NCBI GenBank assembly: GCA_030643515.1
Contig: DAOWLH010000020.1
Coordinates: forward strand, 1 to 20,661
Length of the DNA: 20,661 nt
From: Dehalococcoidia bacterium
Lineage (GTDB): Bacteria > Chloroflexota > Dehalococcoidia > Dehalococcoidales > DAOWLH01
Direction of reading: 5' to 3'
Shown here piece by piece: positions 14,001 through 20,661 of the stretch. The notes under the pieces were generated by a model. That model was given only the letters and a program-made list of their open reading frames with translations. It had not been told where the DNA came from and searched no databases. Position numbers and translations under genes: made by a program. The first letter of the stretch is position 1. Each line of letters starts with the position of its first letter.

Positions 14001-15221
14001 GTGGCACTAATCGTTCAAAAATACGGCGGCTCCTCGGTGGCTGATGCCGAGCGGATTAAGAGCGTTGCCCGGCGCATTGCTTCTACCAGGGACGAGGGCA
14101 ACCAGGTGGTGGTTGTCGTCTCGGCCATGGGCGATACCACCGATGAGCTCATAAAGCTGGCCTACCAGGTTGACAGCTGCCCCAGTGACCGGGAGCTTGA
14201 TGTCCTCCTCTCCACCGGGGAGATTGTTTCCAGCACCCTGCTGGCCATGGCGCTTAAAAGCCTGGGCCATGCGGCCATAAGCCTGTCTGGCGCCCAGGCG
14301 GGCATAAAGACCGACGCTGCCCACAGCCGGGCCCGGATTCTGGGCATTGACCCCGGGCGGGTGGTCAGGGAACTGGAAAAAGGAAAAATTGTTATTGTTG
14401 CCGGCTTCCAGGGGATTACCGATGAGATGGACATCACCACCCTGGGGCGCGGCGGCTCGGACACGACGGCGGTGGCGCTGGCGGTCAGCCTTGGCGCCGG
14501 GGTGTGCCAGATATACACCGATGTTGACGGTATCTATACCGCCGACCCGCGGCTGGTCCCCGAAGCCCATAGCCTTGATGAGATGGGCTACGAAGAGATG
14601 CTGGAGCTGGCTACTTATGGCGCCCGGGTGATGCACCCCAGGGCGGTTGAGCTGGGAGAGCTCTATAAAGTGCCGATACTGGTGGCCTCCAGCTTCACCG
14701 GTAGTCCGGGCACACTAATTCACGGAGGGACGTCTATGGAAATGCGCAACAAGGTAACAGGCATCGCCCACGACCTCAATGTGGCCAAGATAACGGTGGT
14801 CGGTGTTCCCGACCGGCCGGGTATTGCCTCATCCGTCTTTGAGCCGCTGGCCAAAGCCGGTGTCAGCGTTGACACCATTGTTCAGAACGCCAGCATCCAC
14901 AACATCACCGACCTGACCTTCACCGTAACCAAGAGCGACCTGGACAAGGCGATGGAGGTGGTCAGGCCCATAGCCGGGTCAATTAATGCCCGCCAGTGCG
15001 CCAGTGACTCCAAGCTGGGAAAGGTGAGCATTATCGGCACCGGCATGCAGAATACTCCCGGCTACGCCGCCAGGATGTTCAGTGCTCTCAGCGAGCAGGG
15101 GATAAACATCCAGTTGATTACCACTTCGGAGATACGGATAACCTGCATCATTGACGAAGCCAAGATTGAAGAGGCTGTCCGCACCCTGCACAAAGCCTTT
15201 GAACTGGAACAGGCAGAATAA
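14001..15221 (+). CDS. lysC: Aspartate kinase, GTG start
   Basis: This enzyme phosphorylates aspartate, committing carbon to lysine, methionine and threonine. The catalytic domain has VQKYGGSSVADAERI at the N-terminus, STGEIVSSTLLAMAL, GRGGSDTTAVALAVSLGA and TDVDGIYTADPRLV. Two C-terminal ACT domains (KITVVGVPDRPGIASSVF from about residue 258 and KVSIIGTGMQNTPGYAARMF from about 336) would bind inhibitory amino acids. At 406 residues it is a monofunctional LysC-type kinase, with no homoserine dehydrogenase fused. The GTG start at 14001 lies 4 nt after the upstream stop, so translation is probably coupled. An internal in-frame ATG at 14736 has a strong ribosome site and is described separately. 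Confidence 0.96.
   Translation: MALIVQKYGGSSVADAERIKSVARRIASTRDEGNQVVVVVSAMGDTTDELIKLAYQVDSCPSDRELDVLLSTGEIVSSTLLAMALKSLGHAAISLSGAQAGIKTDAAHSRARILGIDPGRVVRELEKGKIVIVAGFQGITDEMDITTLGRGGSDTTAVALAVSLGAGVCQIYTDVDGIYTADPRLVPEAHSLDEMGYEEMLELATYGARVMHPRAVELGELYKVPILVASSFTGSPGTLIHGGTSMEMRNKVTGIAHDLNVAKITVVGVPDRPGIASSVFEPLAKAGVSVDTIVQNASIHNITDLTFTVTKSDLDKAMEVVRPIAGSINARQCASDSKLGKVSIIGTGMQNTPGYAARMFSALSEQGINIQLITTSEIRITCIIDEAKIEEAVRTLHKAFELEQAE
14724..14738 (+). promoter_or_regulatory. Internal ribosome site and ATG in lysC for a separate beta subunit
   Basis: GGAGGG (14724-14729), 6 nt of spacing, and ATG (14736-14738) in the lysC frame at codon 246. The product would be MEMRNKVTGIAHDL... of 161 residues, containing both ACT domains. 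In B. subtilis and Corynebacterium, aspartate kinase is an alpha2-beta2 enzyme whose beta chain arises from just such an internal start at a similar position. Confidence 0.65.
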
Positions 15222-15222
15222 G

Positions 15223-15250
15223 TAAGAGGGATGAATATTCATCCCTCTTA
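15223..15250. terminator. 28-bp perfect palindrome, probable bidirectional terminator
   Basis: The 28 bases are exactly self-complementary, centred between 15236 and 15237, with arms TAAGAGGGATGAAT and its complement. They begin 2 nt after the lysC stop and lie 24 nt before the NifU-like stop on the other strand. A strong hairpin would form from either direction, though U-tracts are poor on both sides. Confidence 0.6.
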
Positions 15251-15274
15251 AAGCATTCTTTATCCCGCAACGCA

Positions 15275-15493
15275 CTAAACGGCGACTACTTCTTTGATTT
15301 CGGGCAGTTCCCTCTTTACGATTCGCTCTATTCCCATTTTCAGTGTCATGGTGGACATAGGGCAGCCGGCACAGGCGCCGGTCAGCTTTAGCTTGACAAC
15401 ACCATCGTTTACATCAATCAACTCAACGTTGCCGCCGTCAGCCACCAAGCTGGGCCGTATCTTGTCCAGTACCGCTTCCACTTTCTCTTTCAT
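15275..15493 (-). CDS. NifU C-terminal-domain iron-sulfur scaffold protein
   Basis: This is a 72-residue stand-alone Nfu/NifU C-terminal domain: VEAVLDKIRPSLVADGGNVELIDV, then LKLTGACAGCPMSTMTLKMGIERIVKREL. The C-A-G-C motif (CxxC, about residues 41-44) holds an Fe-S cluster passed to target proteins. Two ATGs occur in tandem at 15496 and 15493. The second is preferred because AGGAGG (revcomp of about 15499-15504) is only 2 nt from the first but 5 nt from the second. It follows the small Cys-rich gene by about 16 nt on the same strand and is likely co-transcribed with it. Confidence 0.92.
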   Translation of the reverse strand: MKEKVEAVLDKIRPSLVADGGNVELIDVNDGVVKLKLTGACAGCPMSTMTLKMGIERIVKRELPEIKEVVAV

Positions 15494-15509
15494 CATAGCC
15501 TCCTGTTAG

Positions 15510-15644
15510 CTACTCGTCGGGGCACGGGTGCTCGCTAGCTATCTTCTTGTGGCATTTCCGTATCTGCTCGGGAGTGCATTCTTCCGGTTTGCCCTTGAGG
15601 TTTTCCGGGTGCTGGCAGACTTTGTTTTCTTTCGGCTGGCTCAT
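15510..15644 (-). CDS. Small Cys/His-rich protein, 44 residues, unknown function
   Basis: The ATG at 15644..15642 opens a frame ending in TAG at 15512..15510. The peptide begins MSQPKENKVCQHPENLKGKP and ends HKKIASEHPCPDE. Cys10, Cys23, Cys31 and Cys41 plus His12, His32 and His39 form CxH...C...CH...HPC, suggesting a metal site, perhaps zinc or Fe-S. The pattern C-x-H-P-x-x-L-K-G-K-P-E-x-C-(S/T)-P-E-Q-I-x-x-C-H is one I recall in small uncharacterised proteins of anaerobes, but I cannot confirm that here. A GGGGGTG ribosome site lies about 5 nt upstream. The NifU-like gene follows closely, hinting at a link to Fe-S metabolism. Confidence 0.7.
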   Translation of the reverse strand: MSQPKENKVCQHPENLKGKPEECTPEQIRKCHKKIASEHPCPDE

Positions 15645-15710
15645 TTGGCACCCCCGTTGTAAAACAGCACCAGTAACTACTATTTTTCAGCTTATCACAG
15701 CCTGTGGGGC

Positions 15711-15726
15711 TTGTCAATTTGGACAA
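15711..15726. repeat. Inverted repeat upstream of the Cys-rich/NifU-like pair
   Basis: TTGTC (15711-15715) and GACAA (15722-15726) are perfect 5-bp arms with a 6-nt spacer. The left arm is part of a minus-strand TTGACA (15717..15712), a likely -35 for the two minus-strand genes, although its -10 (TAAGCT after 17 nt) is poor. It could be an operator. Confidence 0.3.
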
Positions 15727-15765
15727 TTTTTTACCCAAAAGTGGCTTGCTAAACAGGTGCAGTAA

Positions 15766-15794
15766 TTGCTAGACTTGACCAGCTGGAGTAGAAT
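15766..15794 (+). promoter_or_regulatory. Candidate promoter of the TPR-gyrA operon
   Basis: TTGCTA (15766-15771), a 17-nt spacer and TAGAAT (15789-15794, 5 of 6 matches), about 48 nt before the TPR gene start. Confidence 0.5.
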
Positions 15795-15841
15795 GATGCC
15801 TCGGGTGAATTTTATAGTGAAATCTAGCATCCAGGGGTGCT

Positions 15842-16645
15842 ATGTCGTACGAGAAAGAGGAGCTGGTCAGGCAGATAAGGCAGGGTAGCAAACAGGCAAT
15901 TGCCCTGGCTATGGAAGGACGCTGGCGGGAGGCGGTGGCGGCCAACAAGGCTATTATTGATAATTACCCGAATGATGTGGATGCCTATAACCGCCTGGGG
16001 CGAGCCCACATGGTGCTTGGCGAGCATGCCCTGGCCAGGGAAGCCTACAGCCGGGCCAGGGAACTCAACCCCGATAACACAATCGCCGAAAAAAACCTGC
16101 GCCGCCTGGCCCACCTGAAAGAAAGCGGGGCGGCACCGGAAGCTGGCTTTCACCGGGTGGAGCCCCAGCACTTCATCGAGGAAACGGGTAAGGCCGGTGT
16201 GGTCAAGCTCTACCGCCTGGCGGCCAAGGAGGTGCTGGCCGAGGTTGATGCCGGTGATAAGGTGTATCTCGAAATAGCTGATTCCAACCTGATAATGGTG
16301 GACAGCCGGCAGGTGTATCTGGGGCAGGTTGAGCCCAGGCACAGCCAGCGCCTCATCCGGCTAATGAAGGGGGGGAACCAGTATTCGGCCACGGTAATAA
16401 GCTCGTCGGAGGACAACCTGGCGGTCATTATCAGAGAGGTCTACCAGCACCCTTCCCAGGTGGATCAGCTTTCCTTTCCATCACGTGGTATTGACAGCCT
16501 CAGGCCCTATGTTAGCGACCAGGTAATCAGGCGCCGCCTGGAGTATGTCGAGGGAGCGGCGGCGGAGCCGGACTATGGGCTTGCCACTGGTGACGAGGAA
16601 GAGTTAATGCCAGCAGAGTCTTCGGAAGAAGGCGAGGAAGAATAA
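15842..16645 (+). CDS. TPR protein with a C-terminal unknown domain, co-transcribed with gyrA
   Basis: This 267-residue soluble protein has no signal peptide or membrane segment. Two tetratricopeptide repeats are visible at about residues 15-82 (ALAMEGRWREAVAANKAIIDNYP; AYNRLGRAHMVLGEHALAREAYSRARELNP), implying a protein-protein interaction role. A beta-rich middle domain (about 120-200) reads VYLEIADSNLIMVDSRQVYLGQ, then NQYSATVISSSEDNLAVIIREVYQHPSQ. The tail is strongly acidic (DEEELMPAESSEEGEEE). I recognise the layout from Chloroflexota annotations of TPR-containing proteins but know no function. It ends 18 nt before gyrA and probably shares its mRNA, so a link to gyrase or nucleoid function is possible but unproven. 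An AGGGGTG ribosome site precedes the ATG. Confidence 0.85.
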   Translation: MSYEKEELVRQIRQGSKQAIALAMEGRWREAVAANKAIIDNYPNDVDAYNRLGRAHMVLGEHALAREAYSRARELNPDNTIAEKNLRRLAHLKESGAAPEAGFHRVEPQHFIEETGKAGVVKLYRLAAKEVLAEVDAGDKVYLEIADSNLIMVDSRQVYLGQVEPRHSQRLIRLMKGGNQYSATVISSSEDNLAVIIREVYQHPSQVDQLSFPSRGIDSLRPYVSDQVIRRRLEYVEGAAAEPDYGLATGDEEELMPAESSEEGEEE

Positions 16646-16663
16646 TAGGAGGTCAAGCAGCAA

Positions 16664-19102
16664 ATGGCTTTGGGTAAGGTCAGGCCGGTAAGAATAGAAG
16701 AAGAGATGCAGAGTTCCTATCTGGACTATGCCATGAGCGTCATTGTCTCCCGGGCGCTACCCGATGTTCGTGACGGACTGAAGCCGGTCCACCGCCGCAT
16801 TCTTTATGCCATGAACGATATGGGTATTAACCACAGTAGCCCTCACAAGAAGAGCGCCCGCGTTGTCGGAGAGGTGCTGGGTAAGTACCATCCCCATGGT
16901 GATGCCTCCGTGTACGATGCCATGGTTCGTATGGCCCAGGACTTCTCCATGCGCCATATGCTCATTGACGGTCAGGGTAACTTTGGCAGTGTTGACAACG
17001 ACCCGCCGGCAGCCATGCGTTACACCGAGGCGCGCCTGGCTGAGATTGCGGAGCAGATGCTGCTTGATATTGACAAGGACACTGTCAACTTCATGCCCAA
17101 CTTTGACGACAGCCTCAAAGAGCCGCTGGTTCTTCCCAGCCGGTTGCCCAACCTGCTGGTTAACGGCTCGTCAGGGATTGCCGTGGGCATGGCGACCAAC
17201 ATCCCGCCCCACAATCTGGGAGAGGTGTGCGATGCCGTTGCCTATCTTATTGACAACCCCAAGGCAACCGTTGATGACCTGCTGAATTTCATCAAGGGGC
17301 CTGATTTCCCAACGGGCGGCATTATTCTGGGGCAGGAGGGGATTAGAAGCGCCTATGCTACCGGGCACGGCCGGGTGGTTATCCGGGCCAAGGCCTATTA
17401 CGAGGAAGCTACCTCTGCCGGGCGCCGTCAGATAGTGGTTACCGAACTGCCCTACCAGGTGAATAAGGCGGCGCTTGTAGAGCGTATCGCCAACCTAGTC
17501 AGGGAGAAGAAGGTAACCGGCATCAGTGAGTTGCGGGACGAGTCGGACCGCCAGGGCATGCGTATTGTTATCGAGCTCAAGAAAGAAGCCCAGTCCCGGC
17601 AGGTACTCAACAACCTTTATAAACATACTTCGATGCAGTCGGCCTTCTTTGTCAACATGCTGGCCCTGGTTTCCGGCCAGCCACGGGTGATCAGCCTTAA
17701 AGAGGCACTCCAGTGTTTTATAGATTTCCGTCATGAGGTTATCACCCGCCGCTCCCGGTTTGAACTCAAGATGGCCAAGGACCGGGCCCACATCCTGGAG
17801 GGGCTCAAGGTTGCTCTGGATAACCTAGATGCGGTGATAACCACCATCCGTAAATCCAAGACCGCTGAAATAGCCCGTGGCGCCCTGATGGAGGAATTCG
17901 GCCTTTCCAAGATTCAGGCGCAGGCGATACTTGACATGCAGCTGCGGCGGCTGGCCGGCCTGGAGCGGCGCAAGATACTGGACGAGTACGCCGAGGTGGT
18001 CAGGACCATTGCCTACCTGGAAGACCTGCTGGCCAACCCCAAGAGAATACTCCTGCTGGTAAAGGAGGAGCTTGCTCAGCTAAAGTCCAGATTCGATGAC
18101 CCGCGGCGGACGGACATAAGCGTGCAGGAAGCTCTTGACTTCAGCGAGGAAGACCTCATCCCCCATCAGAGGATGGTGGTGACACTGAGCGAGCGGGGCT
18201 TTGTCAAGCGGGTACCTTCCCGTGCTTACGTAATACAGCACCGGGGCGGCAAGGGAATTATCGGTATGATTACCCGGGAGCAGGATGCGGTTCGCTTCCT
18301 GGTTGTGGCCGACACCCACGATACATTGTTCTTCTTTACGGACCGGGGCAGGGTTTTTTCACTCAGGTGCCACGAGTTACCCGCCGACAGCTCGCGGATT
18401 GCCAAGGGGATGGCGCTTATCAATCTCTTCCCTATTCCTGAGAATGAGAAGGTGACGGCGGTCATCGCTGTCAGCGAGCTCGCCACTGACGGCTATCTGT
18501 TGATGGCCACCAGTCTCGGAGAGATAAAGAAGACCTCGGTGAGCAACTTCAGCTCGGTGCGCTCAAGTGGCCTTATCGCTATGGATCTGAGTAGGAGCGA
18601 TAGCCTGGTGGCGGCTACTTTGGCTACAGAGCAGGACGATATTATTATGGTGACACAGCAGGGTCAGTCTGTCAGGTTCCCGGTGTCCGAGCTAAGGACC
18701 AGCCTGCGGGCCAGCGGTGGCGTCCGTGCCGTCCGCCTGGTCAAGGACGACCGGGTAATCAGCGCCGATGTCGCCTGGCCCGATACCTTCCTGGTGGTGA
18801 TTACCTTTGGGGGCTATGGTAAGATTACTCCAATCAAGGGCTATCCACGGCAGCATAGGGCCGGTAGCGGGGTGAGGACTTTTAAGACCACTGAAAAAAC
18901 GGGACTGGTGGTTGCTGCCAAGGTAGTTATCCAGAGCCAGCAGCTGATGATTATCTCGGCTGATGGCATGATTACCCGCACCCCGGTCAAGGAGAAGGAC
19001 CCCAGGAGGGGCATAACCGTTCAGGGCAGGAGCACTCAGGGGGTAAAGCTGATGAACCTTACTTCCGGCGATAGTATAGTCGCCATCGCCAGCTTCGAGT
19101 AG
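16664..19102 (+). CDS. gyrA: DNA gyrase subunit A
   Basis: This 812-residue subunit cuts and rejoins DNA in gyrase. The N-terminal winged-helix region has YAMSVIVSRALPDVRDGLKPVHRR, YHPHGDASVYDAMVRMAQ, and the catalytic Tyr120 in AAMRYTEARL. The coiled-coil arm spans about 350-480. The C-terminal beta-pinwheel carries the GyrA box at residues 525-531 (QHRGGKG, with His for the usual second-position Arg), which distinguishes gyrase from topoisomerase IV. In the quinolone pocket the position of E. coli Ser83 is Ala81, while Asp87 is kept as Asp85. AGGAGG (16647-16652) lies 11 nt before the ATG. It follows the TPR gene by 18 nt and converges on the radical SAM gene with 9 nt between stops. Confidence 0.97.
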   Translation: MALGKVRPVRIEEEMQSSYLDYAMSVIVSRALPDVRDGLKPVHRRILYAMNDMGINHSSPHKKSARVVGEVLGKYHPHGDASVYDAMVRMAQDFSMRHMLIDGQGNFGSVDNDPPAAMRYTEARLAEIAEQMLLDIDKDTVNFMPNFDDSLKEPLVLPSRLPNLLVNGSSGIAVGMATNIPPHNLGEVCDAVAYLIDNPKATVDDLLNFIKGPDFPTGGIILGQEGIRSAYATGHGRVVIRAKAYYEEATSAGRRQIVVTELPYQVNKAALVERIANLVREKKVTGISELRDESDRQGMRIVIELKKEAQSRQVLNNLYKHTSMQSAFFVNMLALVSGQPRVISLKEALQCFIDFRHEVITRRSRFELKMAKDRAHILEGLKVALDNLDAVITTIRKSKTAEIARGALMEEFGLSKIQAQAILDMQLRRLAGLERRKILDEYAEVVRTIAYLEDLLANPKRILLLVKEELAQLKSRFDDPRRTDISVQEALDFSEEDLIPHQRMVVTLSERGFVKRVPSRAYVIQHRGGKGIIGMITREQDAVRFLVVADTHDTLFFFTDRGRVFSLRCHELPADSSRIAKGMALINLFPIPENEKVTAVIAVSELATDGYLLMATSLGEIKKTSVSNFSSVRSSGLIAMDLSRSDSLVAATLATEQDDIIMVTQQGQSVRFPVSELRTSLRASGGVRAVRLVKDDRVISADVAWPDTFLVVITFGGYGKITPIKGYPRQHRAGSGVRTFKTTEKTGLVVAAKVVIQSQQLMIISADGMITRTPVKEKDPRRGITVQGRSTQGVKLMNLTSGDSIVAIASFE

Positions 19103-19106
19103 GTTT

Positions 19107-19120
19107 TCCGGCTAGCCGGA
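19107..19120. terminator. Palindrome at the gyrA/radical SAM convergent junction
   Basis: TCCGGCTAGCCGGA is a perfect 14-bp palindrome starting 5 nt after the gyrA stop and containing the radical SAM stop codon (19114..19112). It could end transcription from either side. Neither direction has a good U-tract, so this is tentative. Confidence 0.35.
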
Positions 19121-20661
19121 GGCAGCCTGTATCTGGTGGCACTCCGGTTGCCGCCTCTGAAGGCCGCAGGCGCTGCACTCCTGGTAGTGGCAGTCGGCGG
19201 TCTCCTTCCCTTCCAGGGCAAGCTGGTATTCCCGCTTCAGGTAGTCGGAAGATATGCCGGTGTCAATATGGCCCCAGGGCAGGGGCTCTTCGGTTGAGCG
19301 CCGCCTTTGGGCATAGAAGCCGGGATCAAGGCCGGCCTCTTCGAAGGCACGGAGCCAGGTTTCATTGTTAAAATGCTCGCTCCAGCCGTCGAAGATGGCC
19401 CCCATCAGCCAGGCACGGTGGATGACCCGACCCAGCCTCCGGTCTCCCCGGGAGAGCGCTGCCTCGAGCAGGCTGGCCTTCGGGTCCTGCCAGGAAAGCC
19501 TGACCCCCTTGCGCTTCAGTCCCTGCCTCAGGATTTGATGCTTTTCATTTAGCTTCGCCTCGTCATCCTGGCCTACCCACTGGAACGGCGTGTGCGCCTT
19601 GGGCACGAAACTGGACAGGCTGACCCTTATCTGTGGCCTTTTGCCCGGGGCGGTCCTGCCCAGTGACTGCACCTTATCTACCAGCTGGATGATACTAGCG
19701 ACGTCATCTACTGTTTCCGTCGGTAGCCCGAGCATGAAGTAGAGCTTGAGATTAGTCCAGCCCCGCTCAAAGGCGGCGGCAGCCGTTTCCATCAGCTCCT
19801 CTTCGGTGGTGGTTTTGTTAATGACCCTCTGCAGCCGCTGGCTGGCGGCCTCAGGGGCGAAGGTAAGCCCGGTCTTCCGGCGAGTCGGCAGGGATTCCAC
19901 CAGCTTTACCGAGTCACGGCTAAGGCGCAGACTGGGCAGTGATACTGACAGGTTCTTTTTGCTGTAGCGCCGGGCGATGCTGGCAATCAGCCGGTCAATG
20001 CCGCAGTAGTCGCTAGTGCTCAGTGAGACCAGGGACACCTCGTCGTAGCCGCAGTTGCCGACGAGCTCATCCACGGCGGTGATAACCTCCTGTTGCGGCC
20101 GCTGCCTTAACGGCCGGTATATCATACCGGCGTTGCAGAAACGGCAGCCCCGGGTGCAGCCCCGGCTGATTTCTATAGCTCCCCGGTCGTGGATGACCTC
20201 GATGTAGGGTACCACCGGGCTGGTTGCCGGCGGCGGCAGCTTGGCTACTATCTGCCGCTCGATTTTAGCACTGGCCTCGGCAGCGGTTGCGGTCAGACTC
20301 TTGAAGAGGCCGCAAGGATCGTATTCCGTCTGATACAGGCCGGGGGCATAGACACCGGGCAAAGAGGCCGCCCGGCCAAGCAGCTCTTTTCTGGTCGCCC
20401 CCTGCTTTTTCCAGTGGCGGAAACAATCAATCAATTGCGGCAGCAGTTCCTCGGCTTCCCCGATTACAAAGAGGTCGATGAAATCGGCCATCGGCTCCGG
20501 ATTGAGGGTGCAGCTACCGCCGGCGATGATAACCGGGTGCGAGTCATCCCTCTCACCGGCTAGCACCGGTATCCGCGCCAGGTGCAGCGTCTCAAGCACG
20601 TTGGTGAAGGTAAGCTCGTAGCCCAGCGAAAAGCCGATGACGTCGAATTCGCCGAGAGGCC
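19112..20661 (-). CDS. B12-binding radical SAM protein, 5' end outside window
   Basis: The frame is open to the window's right edge, where it reads PLGEFDVIGFSLGYELTFTN before a GTG at 20599, so the gene starts further right; 516 residues are visible. The N-terminal part resembles a cobalamin-binding domain (PVIIAGGSCTLNPEPMADFIDLFVIGEAEELLPQL). The radical SAM core has the 4Fe-4S motif ISRGCTRGCRFCNAGMIYRP (CxxxCxxC), then SLSTSDYCGIDRL and GLTFAPEAASQRLQRVINK, then KLYFMLGLPTETVDDV. The C-terminus has CHYQECSACGLQ, a possible extra Cys site. This matches the unassigned B12-binding radical SAM group often fused in other bacteria to a DUF2344 domain; that domain is absent here. The substrate is unknown. 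It converges on gyrA. Confidence 0.88.
   Translation of the reverse strand, partial: PLGEFDVIGFSLGYELTFTNVLETLHLARIPVLAGERDDSHPVIIAGGSCTLNPEPMADFIDLFVIGEAEELLPQLIDCFRHWKKQGATRKELLGRAASLPGVYAPGLYQTEYDPCGLFKSLTATAAEASAKIERQIVAKLPPPATSPVVPYIEVIHDRGAIEISRGCTRGCRFCNAGMIYRPLRQRPQQEVITAVDELVGNCGYDEVSLVSLSTSDYCGIDRLIASIARRYSKKNLSVSLPSLRLSRDSVKLVESLPTRRKTGLTFAPEAASQRLQRVINKTTTEEELMETAAAAFERGWTNLKLYFMLGLPTETVDDVASIIQLVDKVQSLGRTAPGKRPQIRVSLSSFVPKAHTPFQWVGQDDEAKLNEKHQILRQGLKRKGVRLSWQDPKASLLEAALSRGDRRLGRVIHRAWLMGAIFDGWSEHFNNETWLRAFEEAGLDPGFYAQRRRSTEEPLPWGHIDTGISSDYLKREYQLALEGKETADCHYQECSACGLQRRQPECHQIQAASG

Noticed and set aside
15535..15738. 67-residue minus-strand frame overlapping the small Cys-rich gene
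   Set aside because: It lacks a ribosome site and shows no conserved pattern, whereas the 44-residue frame in the same place has a Cys/His motif and a ribosome site.

Overview
The window is a bacterial chromosomal segment dominated by housekeeping genes. Most of it is GC-rich (estimated by eye), with two clearly AT-richer islands at about 4300-5000 and 8990-9225. The gene set (relA/spoT, hisS, gyrB, nadD, obgE, dnaA, fmt, mazG, an ApgM-type mutase, lysC, a NifU-like scaffold, a TPR gene, gyrA and a B12-binding radical SAM gene) and the protein styles suggest Chloroflexota, probably class Dehalococcoidia. That assignment is an inference from remembered gene content and protein style, not from a search. 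The gyrB-dnaA-gyrA neighbourhood suggests a region close to the replication origin.

Layout. Bases 1-2836 (minus strand): relA/spoT, then rpsT, then the 5' end of a LexA-like repressor that has its own promoter and SOS box but is interrupted by an in-frame TAA. Bases 2970-4241 (plus): hisS. Bases 4307-4907 (minus): an AT-rich two-gene toxin-antitoxin module with an apparently leaderless antitoxin. Bases 5018-7111 (plus): gyrB, behind a promoter and a terminator-like hairpin in its leader. Bases 7122-8988 (minus): obgE then nadD. Bases 8989-9225: AT-rich gap. Bases 9226-10557 (minus): dnaA. Bases 10558-10884: divergent dnaA/fmt intergenic region. Bases 10885-12684 (plus): fmt and mazG. Bases 12687-12764 (minus): tRNA-Pro(CGG). 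Bases 12809-15221 (plus): ApgM-family gene and lysC. Bases 15275-15644 (minus): a 44-residue Cys-rich protein and a NifU-like protein. Bases 15842-19102 (plus): TPR protein and gyrA. Bases 19112-20661 (minus, 5' end outside the window): radical SAM protein.

How the genes work together. DnaA, GyrA and GyrB cover replication initiation and supercoiling. Obg, RpsT, HisRS, Fmt, tRNA-Pro and Rel cover ribosome assembly, translation and the stringent response. NadD makes NAD precursor and MazG cleans nucleotide pools. The ApgM-like gene lies four bases ahead of aspartate kinase, which raises the possibility that it is the proposed alternative homoserine kinase rather than a glycolytic mutase.

The less ordinary features are regulatory or molecular. 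They include TTG start codons on four genes; a perfect hairpin that buries the fmt ribosome binding site; a possible attenuator before gyrB; an internal ribosome binding site in lysC that would produce a separate regulatory subunit; an altered DNA-recognition loop in DnaA; and a nonsense codon in the LexA-like gene. I saw no CRISPR array, insertion sequence, rRNA or phage gene.
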